From Amoebophrya sp. A120 (lineage: Eukaryota > Sar > Dinophyceae > Syndiniales > Amoebophryaceae), in the NCBI GenBank assembly GCA_905178155.1, contig CAJINV010000002.1, forward strand, positions 4,527,538-4,591,537: DNA of 64,000 nt, read 5' to 3'. Below, piece by piece: positions 11,101 through 21,400 of the stretch (position 1 is its first letter; the number at the start of each line of letters is the position of its first letter). A program made the translations under genes and the position numbers. The notes beneath the pieces are model-generated. The model saw nothing but the letters and a program-made list of their open reading frames with translations. It was not told where the DNA came from and did not search any database.

Positions 11101-14100
11101 CGGGGCATCTTTCCCACCAGAGAATCTCAACAAACCGAATTCGTGGACCAAAAGAGCCCACTTCAGGAGGGCTCCTTTCACCACGCAAAAGCGCCTTATC
11201 TAGCGCCCTTGTTGAGTGGCTACATGGCTTTAGGCGCTCAACTATTTGCATTGCAAAAACAAGCACACCTCTCAGCTAATTTTTTTTGCTTTATGGGGCA
11301 TGGTAAAATGCCTTTGGTTGAGTTATGTGTGTCATAATTTGCTACAGAAATCCACCCCGATCAACGAGATCATCGAATTATGCAGTGCAAATATGTCTGG
11401 GTCTGGATGGATGGAAGATGTAATGTTGTTTGTGAAACCTACAACTATCTGTGTTGCATGAGCAGCAAGAGGAGTCCAGCTCTTGGAACGTGGAGCGGGC
11501 ATTTCTCATGCGTGATAAGCATCAAGAAGCCCTGTAAAAATCTGTGATGCTAGGATCTGCATTACAGACCTTACGGGTCATGCAAAATGTGCATGACAAA
11601 CCCCGACTCTTCCAGACCCAGACATATTTGCAGTTGATACGAATCCGCGAAAGTGTTTGAAAGGGCGTTTGCAAGGAAAGTAGCCGCAGGGTACGTTTCG
11701 CCCACAGGAGCTGCGGGCTCTTCTTCTTCCTCTCCTGCAACTGCATCATCCGCTGGAGCAGCAGCAGGTCCTCTCTCTGCATCGTCCCCAACAACACTCT
11801 CTGTCGTTGAGAAAAGCAACTCGCTGCAAAGGTTTATCAATGACCACTTCGAGATTCAGGTCCGCGATAGCGATGTGAGGATCCGCGCCATTGCCGTGCC
11901 AGAACCGAGTGAGAAAATGATCGCGCGAGTGAAAGACTTAGTAAATCCTAGTTCCTGGTGGAATTTCTACGGTCAGAATGACGAGAAGGTCTTTCTGCAG
12001 AGAATCGAGGAGCAGCGGGAAAAACAAGGGTTGCTGCAGCAACAGAGTCAGACGAAGCAGCTGCGAGAAATGATGAATAATTTGGTTCTTGCAGATGGTG
12101 ATGGTGCTGCAGGGAGGGCCACGACAATTTCGAGTAGTACCACCACAACGCATGAGCTGCAGCCGCATCAGCAACAGCCGGGAGCCACGGGACAGCCATC
12201 GCTGCAACCGGGACCGCAAGTAGATGAATCGCGTGTTGCGAAAGATGTAGTTATGACGGATCAACAAAGGTGCCAACCACAACCGTTGCTGGCTGCGGCT
12301 GTCCCTGGTGTCGGTGTGGTGTCACAAACAGTTGCTCCCTCTGGGCAACGACATCAACCGCCTCCAACCACTTCTGAAATCGCGTTCGCAGCGCAGATCG
12401 ACATTAAATCTCTGCTATCAACTGCAAAAGTATCGCACTCGTATAAATGCATTACAAATAATCTCCTCAGCGTGAGAAATGAAATTTGTAATGCTGATTT
12501 ACCTTAATGCAAAGATTTGCAATGCATGATTGCAATACGAGTGCGATACTTTTGCACGGGATATCTGCGCGCCGCGATGCGCGGACGGGGTGACTATGAC
12601 AAAGTGACGGAATTCACGCACGGTGGTATCCTGTGTAAAAGCCCCCCGCTCCAGAGTTGTAATGCAAATCTGCATGCTTAAAATGTTTCTCATGCGGGGA
12701 CCCATGAGAGGCGTTTTCTTTTGGTGAGTTGAGATTTGTCATGCTCGAATCAGCATAACAAACTGGATCTGTGACGCTGCTGCACTAGCTAAACACGACT
12801 ACACTGCGACCCCGAATTTGTTATGCGCGACAGCCAAAACTTTGGGATTTGTGTAGCAGATTTCCCATCTTCACTATGGGATGGGGACGTTTTTGGTCAG
12901 GAAAGGTGGGGCGAGAACTTTACCCCAACCGGATGTGGAGGTTTTGTCGAAGGTGTTTCGATATCCTGTGCAAAAGTATCGTACTCGTAGTAATCGCAGT
13001 TATGCATCACAAATCTACATGCTAAGGTAGATCAGCATGACAAATTCCATTTGTGATGCTGAGCTAATTTGTATTTCAATACTACGACTACGATACTTTT
13101 GCACAGGATATTCGACCGTTGGCTGGGGAAATTGTGAAGATGATGTTCTTTCAAGACAAGCAGGAGGACAAAAATTCTTTTGCTGCGTCAGGAAATGCAG
13201 GTGCAGGAACAACTTCATCGCCCTCTGGCACAACTACCGGGACTTCGTCGCGGACAAAAATCCTCCTGAGTAACCAAGTACGGCATGGCGGAAAATCGGG
13301 AAGGGAGTCCTCCTCTACTCTGTTGCAGCTCCCACTTGGACCACAACAAGCTTCTACGCAGCAGCACGCAGCAACAAGCGGAATTACTGCAATGGAAATG
13401 TACGACCCGGGTAGTATGCCAATGGCGATGTTTTCCCCGGTTGGTGGATCATTCCCCATGACTGCCGCTCCTGCAGTGGGTAATTTTGGATTCGGTATGA
13501 TGGAAGATTTTTATCCTGAAGAAGGATCCGGTGGTGGCAGCGGGATGAAAAAGTCCACCCGATCATCGGGAAATAAGCGAGGTGGAGCTGGTGCGCGGGG
13601 GAAAAGAAGTAAGTGGGGGATGAGTGCAACTGATTGGACTGGTGCTGGTTGGGGTAGTAATTGGGACTACGCGGATTGGAGTAAATGGTACTACGACCGG
13701 TTATCCAGGACGAAAAAACACCGATCCACATCCAATTTTTACATGACAAATAGTGGATTTTACGTATGTTTGCCATGACAAATTTGATGGCGATAAGTGT
13801 TATTTCCTGGATACCGTTACGGAAATTTCTACAAATACGGACCTGACGAGCATGAGGAGCAGCAAATAGCTCACACTGTGAGCCAAAGATCCGCCGCGTC
13901 TGCCTTTTCGGATGTGTCCGCTCCGACAGATAGTTCTGCTGTGGCTGCGACAGAAGGAGGTGGTGAAGAGACGAGGAACAAAAAGCAAAACAAGAATCCT
14001 CAGCCTTCATCTACCACTGCTACGACCGCGTCAAAAAAACGCGACAGGAACAAGCGGAATAAATCTGAAGTGTTGAATAACCAGCTGCGGTCCACCTCTC

Positions 14101-14555
14101 AACTTGGAGATGCAGACCGGCCCCAAGAGGAAACCGAAACGACGAAACGCAGTCTCTTGCGGAGTCACACGTTGCCGGCACACCAGAGTGCAGCTACGTC
14201 TTCCAGCAGCGGTGCAGCTGCTGCGTCCACCGGTGAAGAAGCTGCTCTTGCTTCCACTCTGGCCTCGTCCTCGACAGAAGCTAATTCTGCTGGCCAACGT
14301 CAGAGGACTACTGACGCGACTGCAACTGCGCCTGCATCCTCGTCTACTTCGCCCCAGACTGTGACCGACCAAGTCGTGAACCAAGAACAACCACCGGAAC
14401 AAGGACAGGCTGTGATAGGTACGCAACAGAATAAGAATATCCCCTATCACACCCGCAACACATTCGTCGAGGTTTCCACGCCCGATAACACGGGGACGAG
14501 TCCGATGTTCATTAAGGAGCTGCTACAGGCCCCGAGAGGGAGTTCCTTTCCATGA
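4251..14555 (+). CDS. Gene 1: secreted or membrane-entering low-complexity protein, 11 exons
   Basis: Exons are 4251-8100, 8261-9611, 9774-9846, 9963-10428, 10686-10702, 11342-11378, 11645-12415, 12569-12626, 12910-12961, 13116-13701 and 13819-14555. They sum to 7998 bases, an exact multiple of three, giving 2665 residues and a TGA stop. The ATG at 4251 (context CAACCATGT) is the first after an in-frame TGA at 4179-4181. Residues 29-43 (FLLFLAALLVFTPAA) form a hydrophobic signal core. Residues of about 180-600 are rich in Gln, Met and Pro; 712-760 is a charged helix (EAWRADKRRLERVEKLW); an EEVFPSL motif and SYAAAVAK follow. Exon 4 to exon 7 (1758-2188) looks like a folded helical domain. The C-terminal part is rich in Trp, Gly and Ser. 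No family is recognised. All ten introns are TAT/ATA elements. Confidence 0.85.
8101..8255 (+). mobile_element. Introner family A
   Basis: This 155-bp copy begins TATGCATTGCAA and ends TTGCAGTGCATA, with TSD AGCGC at 8096-8100 and 8256-8260. Confidence 0.95.
9612..9768 (+). mobile_element. Introner family A
   Basis: This 157-bp copy lies between GGAGA duplicates; removal joins YSLG to DWEANRVL in frame. Confidence 0.95.
9847..9957. mobile_element. Introner family K
   Basis: This 111-bp element has TATCCACAG/CTGTGGATA ends. The flanks ACCAG and GCAAG are a decayed duplication, but removal of element plus 5 bases keeps frame (IVNQ to LIQYH). Confidence 0.8.
9963..10428 (+). CDS. Gene 1 exon 4, probable folded domain
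   Basis: This exon encodes a less biased sequence than its surroundings (WEKVAVRTFLRIFWRYGNWV, LEKLQLLVHLYLPHLGLKRF), with mixed aromatic, hydrophobic and charged residues typical of a helical globular domain. It continues through a 17-nt and a 37-nt exon (MHVLRYLL, QKSTPINEIIES) into exon 7 (AKVFERAFARKVAAGYVSP). I do not recognise the domain. Confidence 0.75.
10429..10680. mobile_element. Introner family B
   Basis: This 252-bp copy has flanks TATGC and CATGT, a poorly preserved duplication; frame is kept (MFM to HVLRY). Confidence 0.85.
10703..11336. mobile_element. Long TAT/ATA element in gene 1
   Basis: This 634-bp element begins TATGACACAAATAACTCAAC and ends GAGTTATGTGTGTCATA, with TSD ATTTG at 10698-10702 and 11337-11341. 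Its interior lacks the TTTGTMATGC motif of the short families and shows no convincing open frame. Removal keeps frame (RYL to LQKS). Confidence 0.85.
11379..11639. mobile_element. Introner family B
   Basis: This 261-bp copy lies between CGAAT duplicates and joins NEIIE to SAKVFER. Confidence 0.95.
12416..12563 (+). mobile_element. Introner family A
   Basis: This 148-bp copy lies between TCTGC duplicates and joins IKSL to RAAMRGRG. Confidence 0.95.
12627..12904. mobile_element. Introner family C
   Basis: This 278-bp copy ends AAA rather than ATA; TSD is GGTGG. It joins FTHG to GARTLPQ. Confidence 0.9.
12962..13110 (-). mobile_element. Introner family A
   Basis: This 149-bp reverse copy lies between TTCGA duplicates and joins SKVFR to PLAGEIV. 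Confidence 0.95.
13702..13813. mobile_element. Introner family K
   Basis: This 112-bp copy has TSD CCGGT/CCGTT, one mismatch, and joins YYDR to YGNFY. Confidence 0.9.
13819..14555 (+). CDS. Gene 1 last exon
   Basis: The junction reads DWSKWYYDR then YGNFYKYGPDEHEEQ, so the Trp/Tyr-rich patch runs across the introner. The rest is Ser, Thr, Ala and Gln-rich with a basic cluster (KKRDRNKRNKSE). It ends APRGSSFP and TGA at 14553-14555. Confidence 0.8.
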
Positions 14556-15591
14556 AGTAGAAGTACTGCGGTCTTGCTTTAGCCGTTTTTTGGTCAGTAA
14601 TTTTGATCCAACTTGATATTGACTCTGTGTAAATGTCCGCCTCGTCGTTGATAGTCACACAAATGCGCCGACTCTTGCTCCTGCTTTTGGGTCTTTCAAA
14701 GTTGACATGGACGCTGCATCAATCCGAAGCCCGCGGCCAAAAATAAGCATTGCGTGTGACTACTACTTTTCGTCGAAATATAATAACCATTCAAGAAAAA
14801 TACAACTTATACGTACCGCTTTTTGATCTTTGGCTTTTTGATTCGGTTGGGAACTTTCATTTTTTTTTGTTTGTATCACGTAGTTAGTATGCTCTGAGTC
14901 CTCTTATTGCAGTTTCGGCTGTATTTTATGTTTACCATTTTTTTGGTCTGCTTGTTGTCGTGTCAGAGCAAAAATTTTCTACAAATGTTTCGTGGTCTAC
15001 TGTTTGTGAAAAAGAAAATGGCGACTAAAAAAAAAATGATGCATTGCTTACAGGAATAAAGACCCTCGTAGCTGCCTCTATCTTGTCAGGCAAGTTTTCA
15101 TGGTGCTCCCGCTTGACAAAATTGACCCCAAACGCAAAGCTTGATTTTTTTTGTCGTGCCAGTTTACTCGTAGAGAAACTCGAGGTCGTCTACCGCGACG
15201 ATCTCGAGGAGTTCTATCACTACCAAATGGCCCCATCCCAGAATTCAAGCCGTCGTGTATGACTCTGTTCTGAAATATAGGCCTGGATGCAGCTGGGTGC
15301 AGTTCTTCTTGTGCCTCATCCTGTCCACTTGATACCATGCCTGTGAGGGCCCGAGAGTTGTGAGAGCAGAGTGGCACGAAACGATGAAAGTCCAAGACTC
15401 GGTGACGTCACGCTCACGACTGTGTCCTAGTAACATCAACCCGAGTATGATCTCAAATAGGCAAAGATCCGCTAAAAATCGTCGTGCTAGCCATTGCTAC
15501 TAGCGACGTAGCGGTCTTATGTTGATCATCCGAATAGGATTTTTGCTTCTGGAGCGCATGACTACATTTTCATGTGGTCAATGTCGTTTGC
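14556..15591. other. Intergenic region after gene 1
   Basis: This AT-rich stretch holds only short overlapping open frames on both strands. I see no introner and no gene I can support. It presumably contains the gene 1 3' UTR. Confidence 0.5.
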
Positions 15592-17034
15592 TATGGCCCG
15601 GTCAACGACGCTTTTCTCAAGTATGCTGAGAATTTTTCTATGCGTATTTTTTGGAAATGCGCCGCCCTTCCGCCCGTGCGCATTCGGGCAATGAAACTGC
15701 AGAAGCGGGCCGCGCACTTGATTGCGCAGGCCCAATGAGAGGGGAGCCAAGCTAGACGCCCATGAACAGGCCCGCCGTGTTGGCCCGCGCGCATTGTCTG
15801 AGATCATTTCGGGGAGGGAGGGCGCCTCCCGACATCCGCCCAAGGTTTCCTCGTTGGCCCCCCGTCTCTCCTCTATCTATGGAAACCCCTGCCGACATAC
15901 CAGCGGCGAAGACATTGGGCGCAGTGGGCGAAAATAATGCCAAAAAATGCACCTTGGAAGAAAAGGCCGGACGGGGGCCAGCTTTTCCGGACACGGCCGG
16001 AAACCCTGGCCCGCCAAAGCGCGTGGACCCTACACCACCAACATTTTGCTCTCGCTAATCTGTGCGCGCCCCCTTGACAGGCGCCAGTGCCGCCTATCGC
16101 GAAGCAAAATCCCTGGCGGCGGCGCTCGGGCCAACTTACCGGCGGCTCCTGCAGGGGGGGCGCGGCCCGTTTCAGCTTTGTTGTCTTTTATTTCCGAGGC
16201 ACCCCAAGCACAGGCAGAGGTCCTTCGGCGCAATTTCCGGAGAATTCTCTGCCCGGCGTCGGGCAATTGCTCCGGGACGTTTGGGGACCTCTTTGAGGGG
16301 CATCATTCGCTGGGGTTTCGCGTTTTTTTTGGGGGCATCTTTTCACCCCTTCCGGAGGCAGCCCCCGGGGCTTGCCGCCGACGCTTTCCTGGTAGTGCAT
16401 TTACTGGCCCGCAGTCGCCTGGCAGGTCGCGCGGGGCCGGGCAGGCTTGCGCGGCCGCGGGGGCATACCCCGGCAAAGGCTTCGGCGGGCTGCACGGCGG
16501 CCCGGCGGGCGGGCGGCGCCGCGGGGACTGAACTCGCACAGGCGCCGCGCTCGCGATTGGCGGCGGGCCCACCGACTATGTCTATGCGGTCGCGCACAGG
16601 GAGGGCGCATCCGCAAAGCCTTCGCCACGAACGTGGGCGCGCCGAATCGATGGGAAACCAAAAACGCGGCCCAATGTTGCGCGGCATCGTCGAGGTTTGC
16701 CCAACCTGTGCAACGCCTCTACTTGCTCGAAGTGTGTGTGCCCGCGCGGCGGGGCATGCGCATCGCCAACACATAGGGGCGCGCCCCTTGGTGCACTTCG
16801 GGACGCCGTGGCGCCTCGCCAACAGCGAATGCCACGCGGCGGGCCCTCCACGAAGTGGGCCCCGGAGGAGCTTGACGTGGCCAGCCTCCAAGCTGATAGA
16901 CACAGGCCCTGTGGGAACGGGGCGCGATGTCTTCGAGTGTCGCCCAAGTGCTCGGAACCCGAATCGTCATGCGAAAAAAAATGCATATCAAAATTTTCAG
17001 CATACTTGAAAAAAGCGTCGCTGACGCCACCATA
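15592..17034. mobile_element. Long GC-rich TAT/ATA element, intergenic
   Basis: The element is 1443 bp. It begins TATGG at 15592 and ends CCATA at 17034, with terminal inverted repeats of about 60 bp (left GACGCTTTTCTCAAGTATGC at 15607; its reverse complement near 17000 with a few mismatches). TSD is TTTGC at 15587-15591 and 17035-17039. The interior is very GC-rich with open frames in all six frames and no recognisable transposase. It shares the end signature and duplication length of the introners but lies outside the coding exons, either between genes or in the 5' untranslated part of gene 2. Confidence 0.85.
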
Positions 17035-17039
17035 TTTGC

Positions 17040-18094
17040 GCGACCGTGAAAATTATACGTCAAAAAAAATTGCTCTCCCCTTATTGTTATTGTGGTATCG
17101 ATCGCGTTTATTTTTATTTGTTATTGTCTATGTTTGTTTTATTGACCTCTTCCTTTTTGCGAGAGTATCCCAGGATATTCAATTTAACCTATTAATTTGT
17201 TGTTTCCGTAGTGTAGTATCTGTAACTGTATATTTTGACCACATGATTCTATAATTTCTTTTGCGTAAAAGATGGAATCTCACAGTGTCCGTTTGGATCG
17301 TCCTTCCGGTTCTCTGCGTGACTTGATGCAGAGTCTCGATTGACCCGGCGTTCTTCGTGTAGTTGCCAAATGACATATCGTTCTCTAGTGCACTTGCACC
17401 ATTGCGCCCACGACGTTCACGGTCTTCTTCACCACAATTACTAGTCGCGCATCGCCGACGGATATTAACCGATGAAGGGAACCGATTTATTATTGGAATC
17501 CGAATGAAGCCTGCTTTTGCTTTTCCGTCCTGCTTCTTCGTCATTACGGTCTCCATTGGTGGACTACAACCAGTAGCTCCTGACGAAGAGGCGCACAACT
17601 TCTACTGCAGAAAGTATAGAAATCATTTCTGCATCCAGTTCGATCGAAAGCCGACATCATTATGTTGATTCAAGACCTGCTAAGTACCGCGGCGGGTTCT
17701 TGTCCAGCGAGCGACATCACTTTCCCCGCACGTGGGAACAACGAGATCGTCTGCCGGAAGATAAAGATATGGACGCAAGTTTCACTCGGGTGAACTTCTC
17801 TTGAACAAGAGAAGACAGCTCCTGCACATTACAACTTCTTGTTACGAGCGCGACCTTGCAAAACATGAGGACGTCGAGAGGACTATCACGAAGCTCTTTA
17901 CGACGAGGACAATCTTCCGGTCTAGTCCACTCTGTAAAGTGACGAAGCGCGACAAAGATGAAAAAGCTCGGTCGACAGAAGAACCATACTTAAATCAGAT
18001 CACCCACACGTCGACCAAGCCTGCGCCCGCCAGGTTCTACTCGAGGACGACGTCCTGACCACTTCGGTCTGACGAGATCAACACCAGCACAAAA
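17040..18094. other. Upstream region of gene 2
   Basis: No exon can be supported here. A 54-residue frame at 17504-17668 begins with a hydrophobic stretch but has no further support. The in-frame TGA at 18056-18058 separates this region from the gene 2 start codon. Confidence 0.4.
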
Positions 18095-18469
18095 ATGACC
18101 TGGAAGATAATATACCGGATCTGGGTGGGCGTCGGCATAATTGCCGTCGTCATCACCTCGATTCGTCTCGGCGCCTTTGCGACGTACCGGAATCATCTAC
18201 AAGAAGACGATGGAAAGATGAAAGCTGCTACTAGTACTAGAGCTGCTACTTCTACTAGTCCCGAGGACAATGGGGACGACATCAGCACAAAAGCGACGAG
18301 TCAGCCTGAACCTGCTGCTGCTGCTGCTGCACAGCAGGAAATAACTTTTATTCAAGAGCCCCAAGAACCTCCGAAGGACAACGTGAAACATGAACAACAA
18401 GAGGAACAAGCAGCGAAGGAAAAAAATGTTCTTCAAAAGGCAAGAGGCCTGTTGCTTCATTATCATCAC
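18095..18469 (+). CDS. Gene 2 exon 1, N-terminal membrane anchor
   Basis: This exon encodes residues 1-125. The first 27 residues carry a hydrophobic helix preceded by a Lys, as in signal anchors. The remainder is rich in Ala, Ser, Thr, Glu and Gln, ending VLQKARGLLLHYHH before the first introner. Confidence 0.8.
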
Positions 18470-21400
18470 TATGCAATACAAATTTCCCGAAGATCAAGAT
18501 GTTGATGTACAAGATGCATCACAAATTTCGTGTAAAACTTGTCATGCTAAACTAGCAAAGAAGAAAAGTTTTGCCATGTAGAGACCGCATTTGTACGTGT
18601 ACGGGAAATTTACTGTGGATAATCACGATCATGAACATGATGCTGATAAGCCCCACCGACCTACCGTTACTGACCGGATGGCAGAGGTCGAGGCCCGATG
18701 GGGGCAGAAACATCAACATGGCCGAGATGATCTCGCAAATAAAATCGGGGAAGATCCTGATGATGATGCTGGCGCAACTGGTGATGAAGATGACGATACC
18801 GATTCGCAGGAAGTACCGACCACAAGCAGAGGACATGTAGAGCACCTTCACATAGATGAAGAGGGTGACGGGGTCGTAGACGTTTCGCTGATATCCTGTG
18901 CAAAAGTATCTGATACTCGTATTGCAGTCATGCGTTGCAAATCATTTTCTTTTTCTTAAGGTGCAAAGGCATTACAAATTTCATTTCTCATGCTGAGGAA
19001 ATTTGTATATGCATTTATACATTCAAACACGATACTTTTGCAAAAATCCATAGCTAACTAGGCAGCAGCTGCGCAACTTGCTAGCTGGAAAGGAAAGAAA
19101 TGCAGAGGAAGATGATGAAGAAGATCATGCTTCTCATGACCCACGTCGTTATTTGCATTTGCGCGATGGCGATAAAAAACAAACAAAGCGGGACAAGAGT
19201 CTCCGGGAGTTTATAAGCCGGGAGGATCTTATTTCAGCAGTATCGGACGAAGAAGTGAAAAACGAAGAGCAAAAAAGAAAAACGACTAGACAAACTCAGG
19301 TTGAAAATAAAGATAAAGAACCTCCACAAGAAGTAGCAGGAGAAATAAATCAACTTCTAGTACAACCAGTCGAAACAACAACATCCTCAGCTGAAGGTGC
19401 GACTTCCTCGGTAGGAGGTCTTGACAGCGAAGAGGAAGAAATTCTCGCTCCAGACGGCAGAGGGACTGAAGTCCTCGGGGTCATTCCAGCGGGGGAAGAA
19501 GTAGAGGACCAACTGCTAGCAGATGAGCAGTTTGCCGCTGCGTCCGTAGTTCCAGTTCCCGTGCAGGGGCCAGGGGAACAAATGAGTACGCAGGCTTCTC
19601 CTGCGATTCCTGTCACTGATGTGAAGAACGACCTAGATACAGCAGCAGGCCCGATATTTTCATCAACGCCACCTAGTAGCAGAAGTACAACTACTGCGAG
19701 TAATGATAACATCGTCCACGACGTTGAGGACCCGGCGGTTGCCGGAGGCGACGTACTAGCGCAGCAAAATATAGAACAAGAACACGCGCCGCCATCATCA
19801 TCTTCACAGGAAGAAGCTTCTTCTGCAGCTGCGACGACATCGGGTCGTATTGCAAAAACATCAATAAATACCGATAGCACTAGCACACTTGATGAAAAAG
19901 AAAATCCGGAGCAGCAGGTCCAAATAAAGCATGAGAACAACGACCTCCGCGGCGAAGCGGTAGAAGGAGTAGCAACGATAGTGGCCCATGAAGATGATGT
20001 CGCACCAGCAGAACAGCCGGCGCAAGAACTAGTACCTGAACCAGCAGCAAAAGCCTCGATCCCGGGGTCCTCCCTCTCGTCCGCTGGCACCACACGGATC
20101 CAGGCGGAGAAAGCGCAGCTATTGATGCAGAGACGACAAGCGGAACAGGTGCAGCACCAGCAGAAGCGAGAAATAACCGAGAAACGCGAGATGAAGACGA
20201 GCTCTAGAAGTCTTGCTTCCAGTGCGACATCTCCAGGTGAAGACGGGAAAATGACGGAGCAGAATCAATTTGACGAGCAGATGGAACGGGATATGAAAAG
20301 CGGGAACGCCGCGACGTTCGGCAACGCGCAAACTTACGACGACCCAACCACGGAGGAGATCGAAGCGCTAGTGGACGACTACCAATTGAAAAAAGAATTC
20401 GACCAGATGTTATGCAATGTAAATTTCCCGTACATGTACAAAATGCATGACAAATTTCGCTGACTTGCAGTGTCCAACTTGTCATGCTAGACTAGGATTG
20501 AAGGCAAGTTTTGTCATGCAGAGACTCCATGTGTACGTGTACGGGAAATTTACTGTGGATAGATGTACGAAAAGTGCTACGACCCGCAGTGTATGCATTG
20601 CAAAAGTATCGTACTCGTTTGAATGCAAATCTTCCATGACAAATCTCGTTCTCAAGGGAAACCAGCATGACAAACTTGATTTCTCATGCTGAGGAAATTT
20701 GTAATGCAATTTACTATTAGAAGAAGTGCGATACTTTTGCAGTTCATACAGTGCACTCAGCTGGTGTTCAAAATTATGTGCGGCACGAGGGTGGTCTGCG
20801 TGCCAGATGCCAGCACAACTTTCCTCACGCAAAAGCTCGAGGCCGATCGGGCGCGATTCAAAGCGAACAGCCTGCTCAAGCCTGGCGCCGGTGGGCCGGG
20901 GATAATTATGTCACCGGAAGAGGATTACCAAAAAATGCAAACATGTCCGGGTCTGGAACAACACCCAAACTTGTGATGCTTCGTCTGGATCATGCTAAAA
21001 AAACCTGTATTGCATGACCAGCAAGAGGATTCAAATTTGGCTACGCGGTGGAAAGGGCATTTATCATGCTGGATGCGCATAGATAAAAAGCGCTCAAAAA
21101 ATCGGTGATGCTATGGCATACATCACAGACATCATGGACCATGGAAAGTGTGCATGACAAACTTGTGCTCTTCCAGATGACTCAGACATTTTTGCATCTG
21201 ATAAGGATCAGGAATTCAAGAACACCACGCCAGCGGGTCCTAGTTCGTCGTCGTCCGGAAACGTAAATCCCTTCGCTTTCAACCGCCAGTTTCATCCTAG
21301 ACCAGAGGACGAGAACCCGCTGGATGTCGCTTTGCTGGATTCACAAACGTATCCTGTGCAAAAGTATCTGATACTCGTATTGCAGTGATGCATTACAAAT

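Noticed and set aside
15762-17254. Open frames of up to 315 codons inside the 1443-bp element
   Set aside because: They occur in all frames on both strands, change character with composition and show no transposase motif such as a DDE or HTH-like pattern I could recognise.
17504-17668. A 54-residue frame starting MKPAFAFPSCFFVITV, like a signal peptide
   Set aside because: It is short, has no neighbour it can be joined to by the element rule, and lies upstream of an in-frame stop before gene 2. It could be a small gene but the sequence gives no further support.
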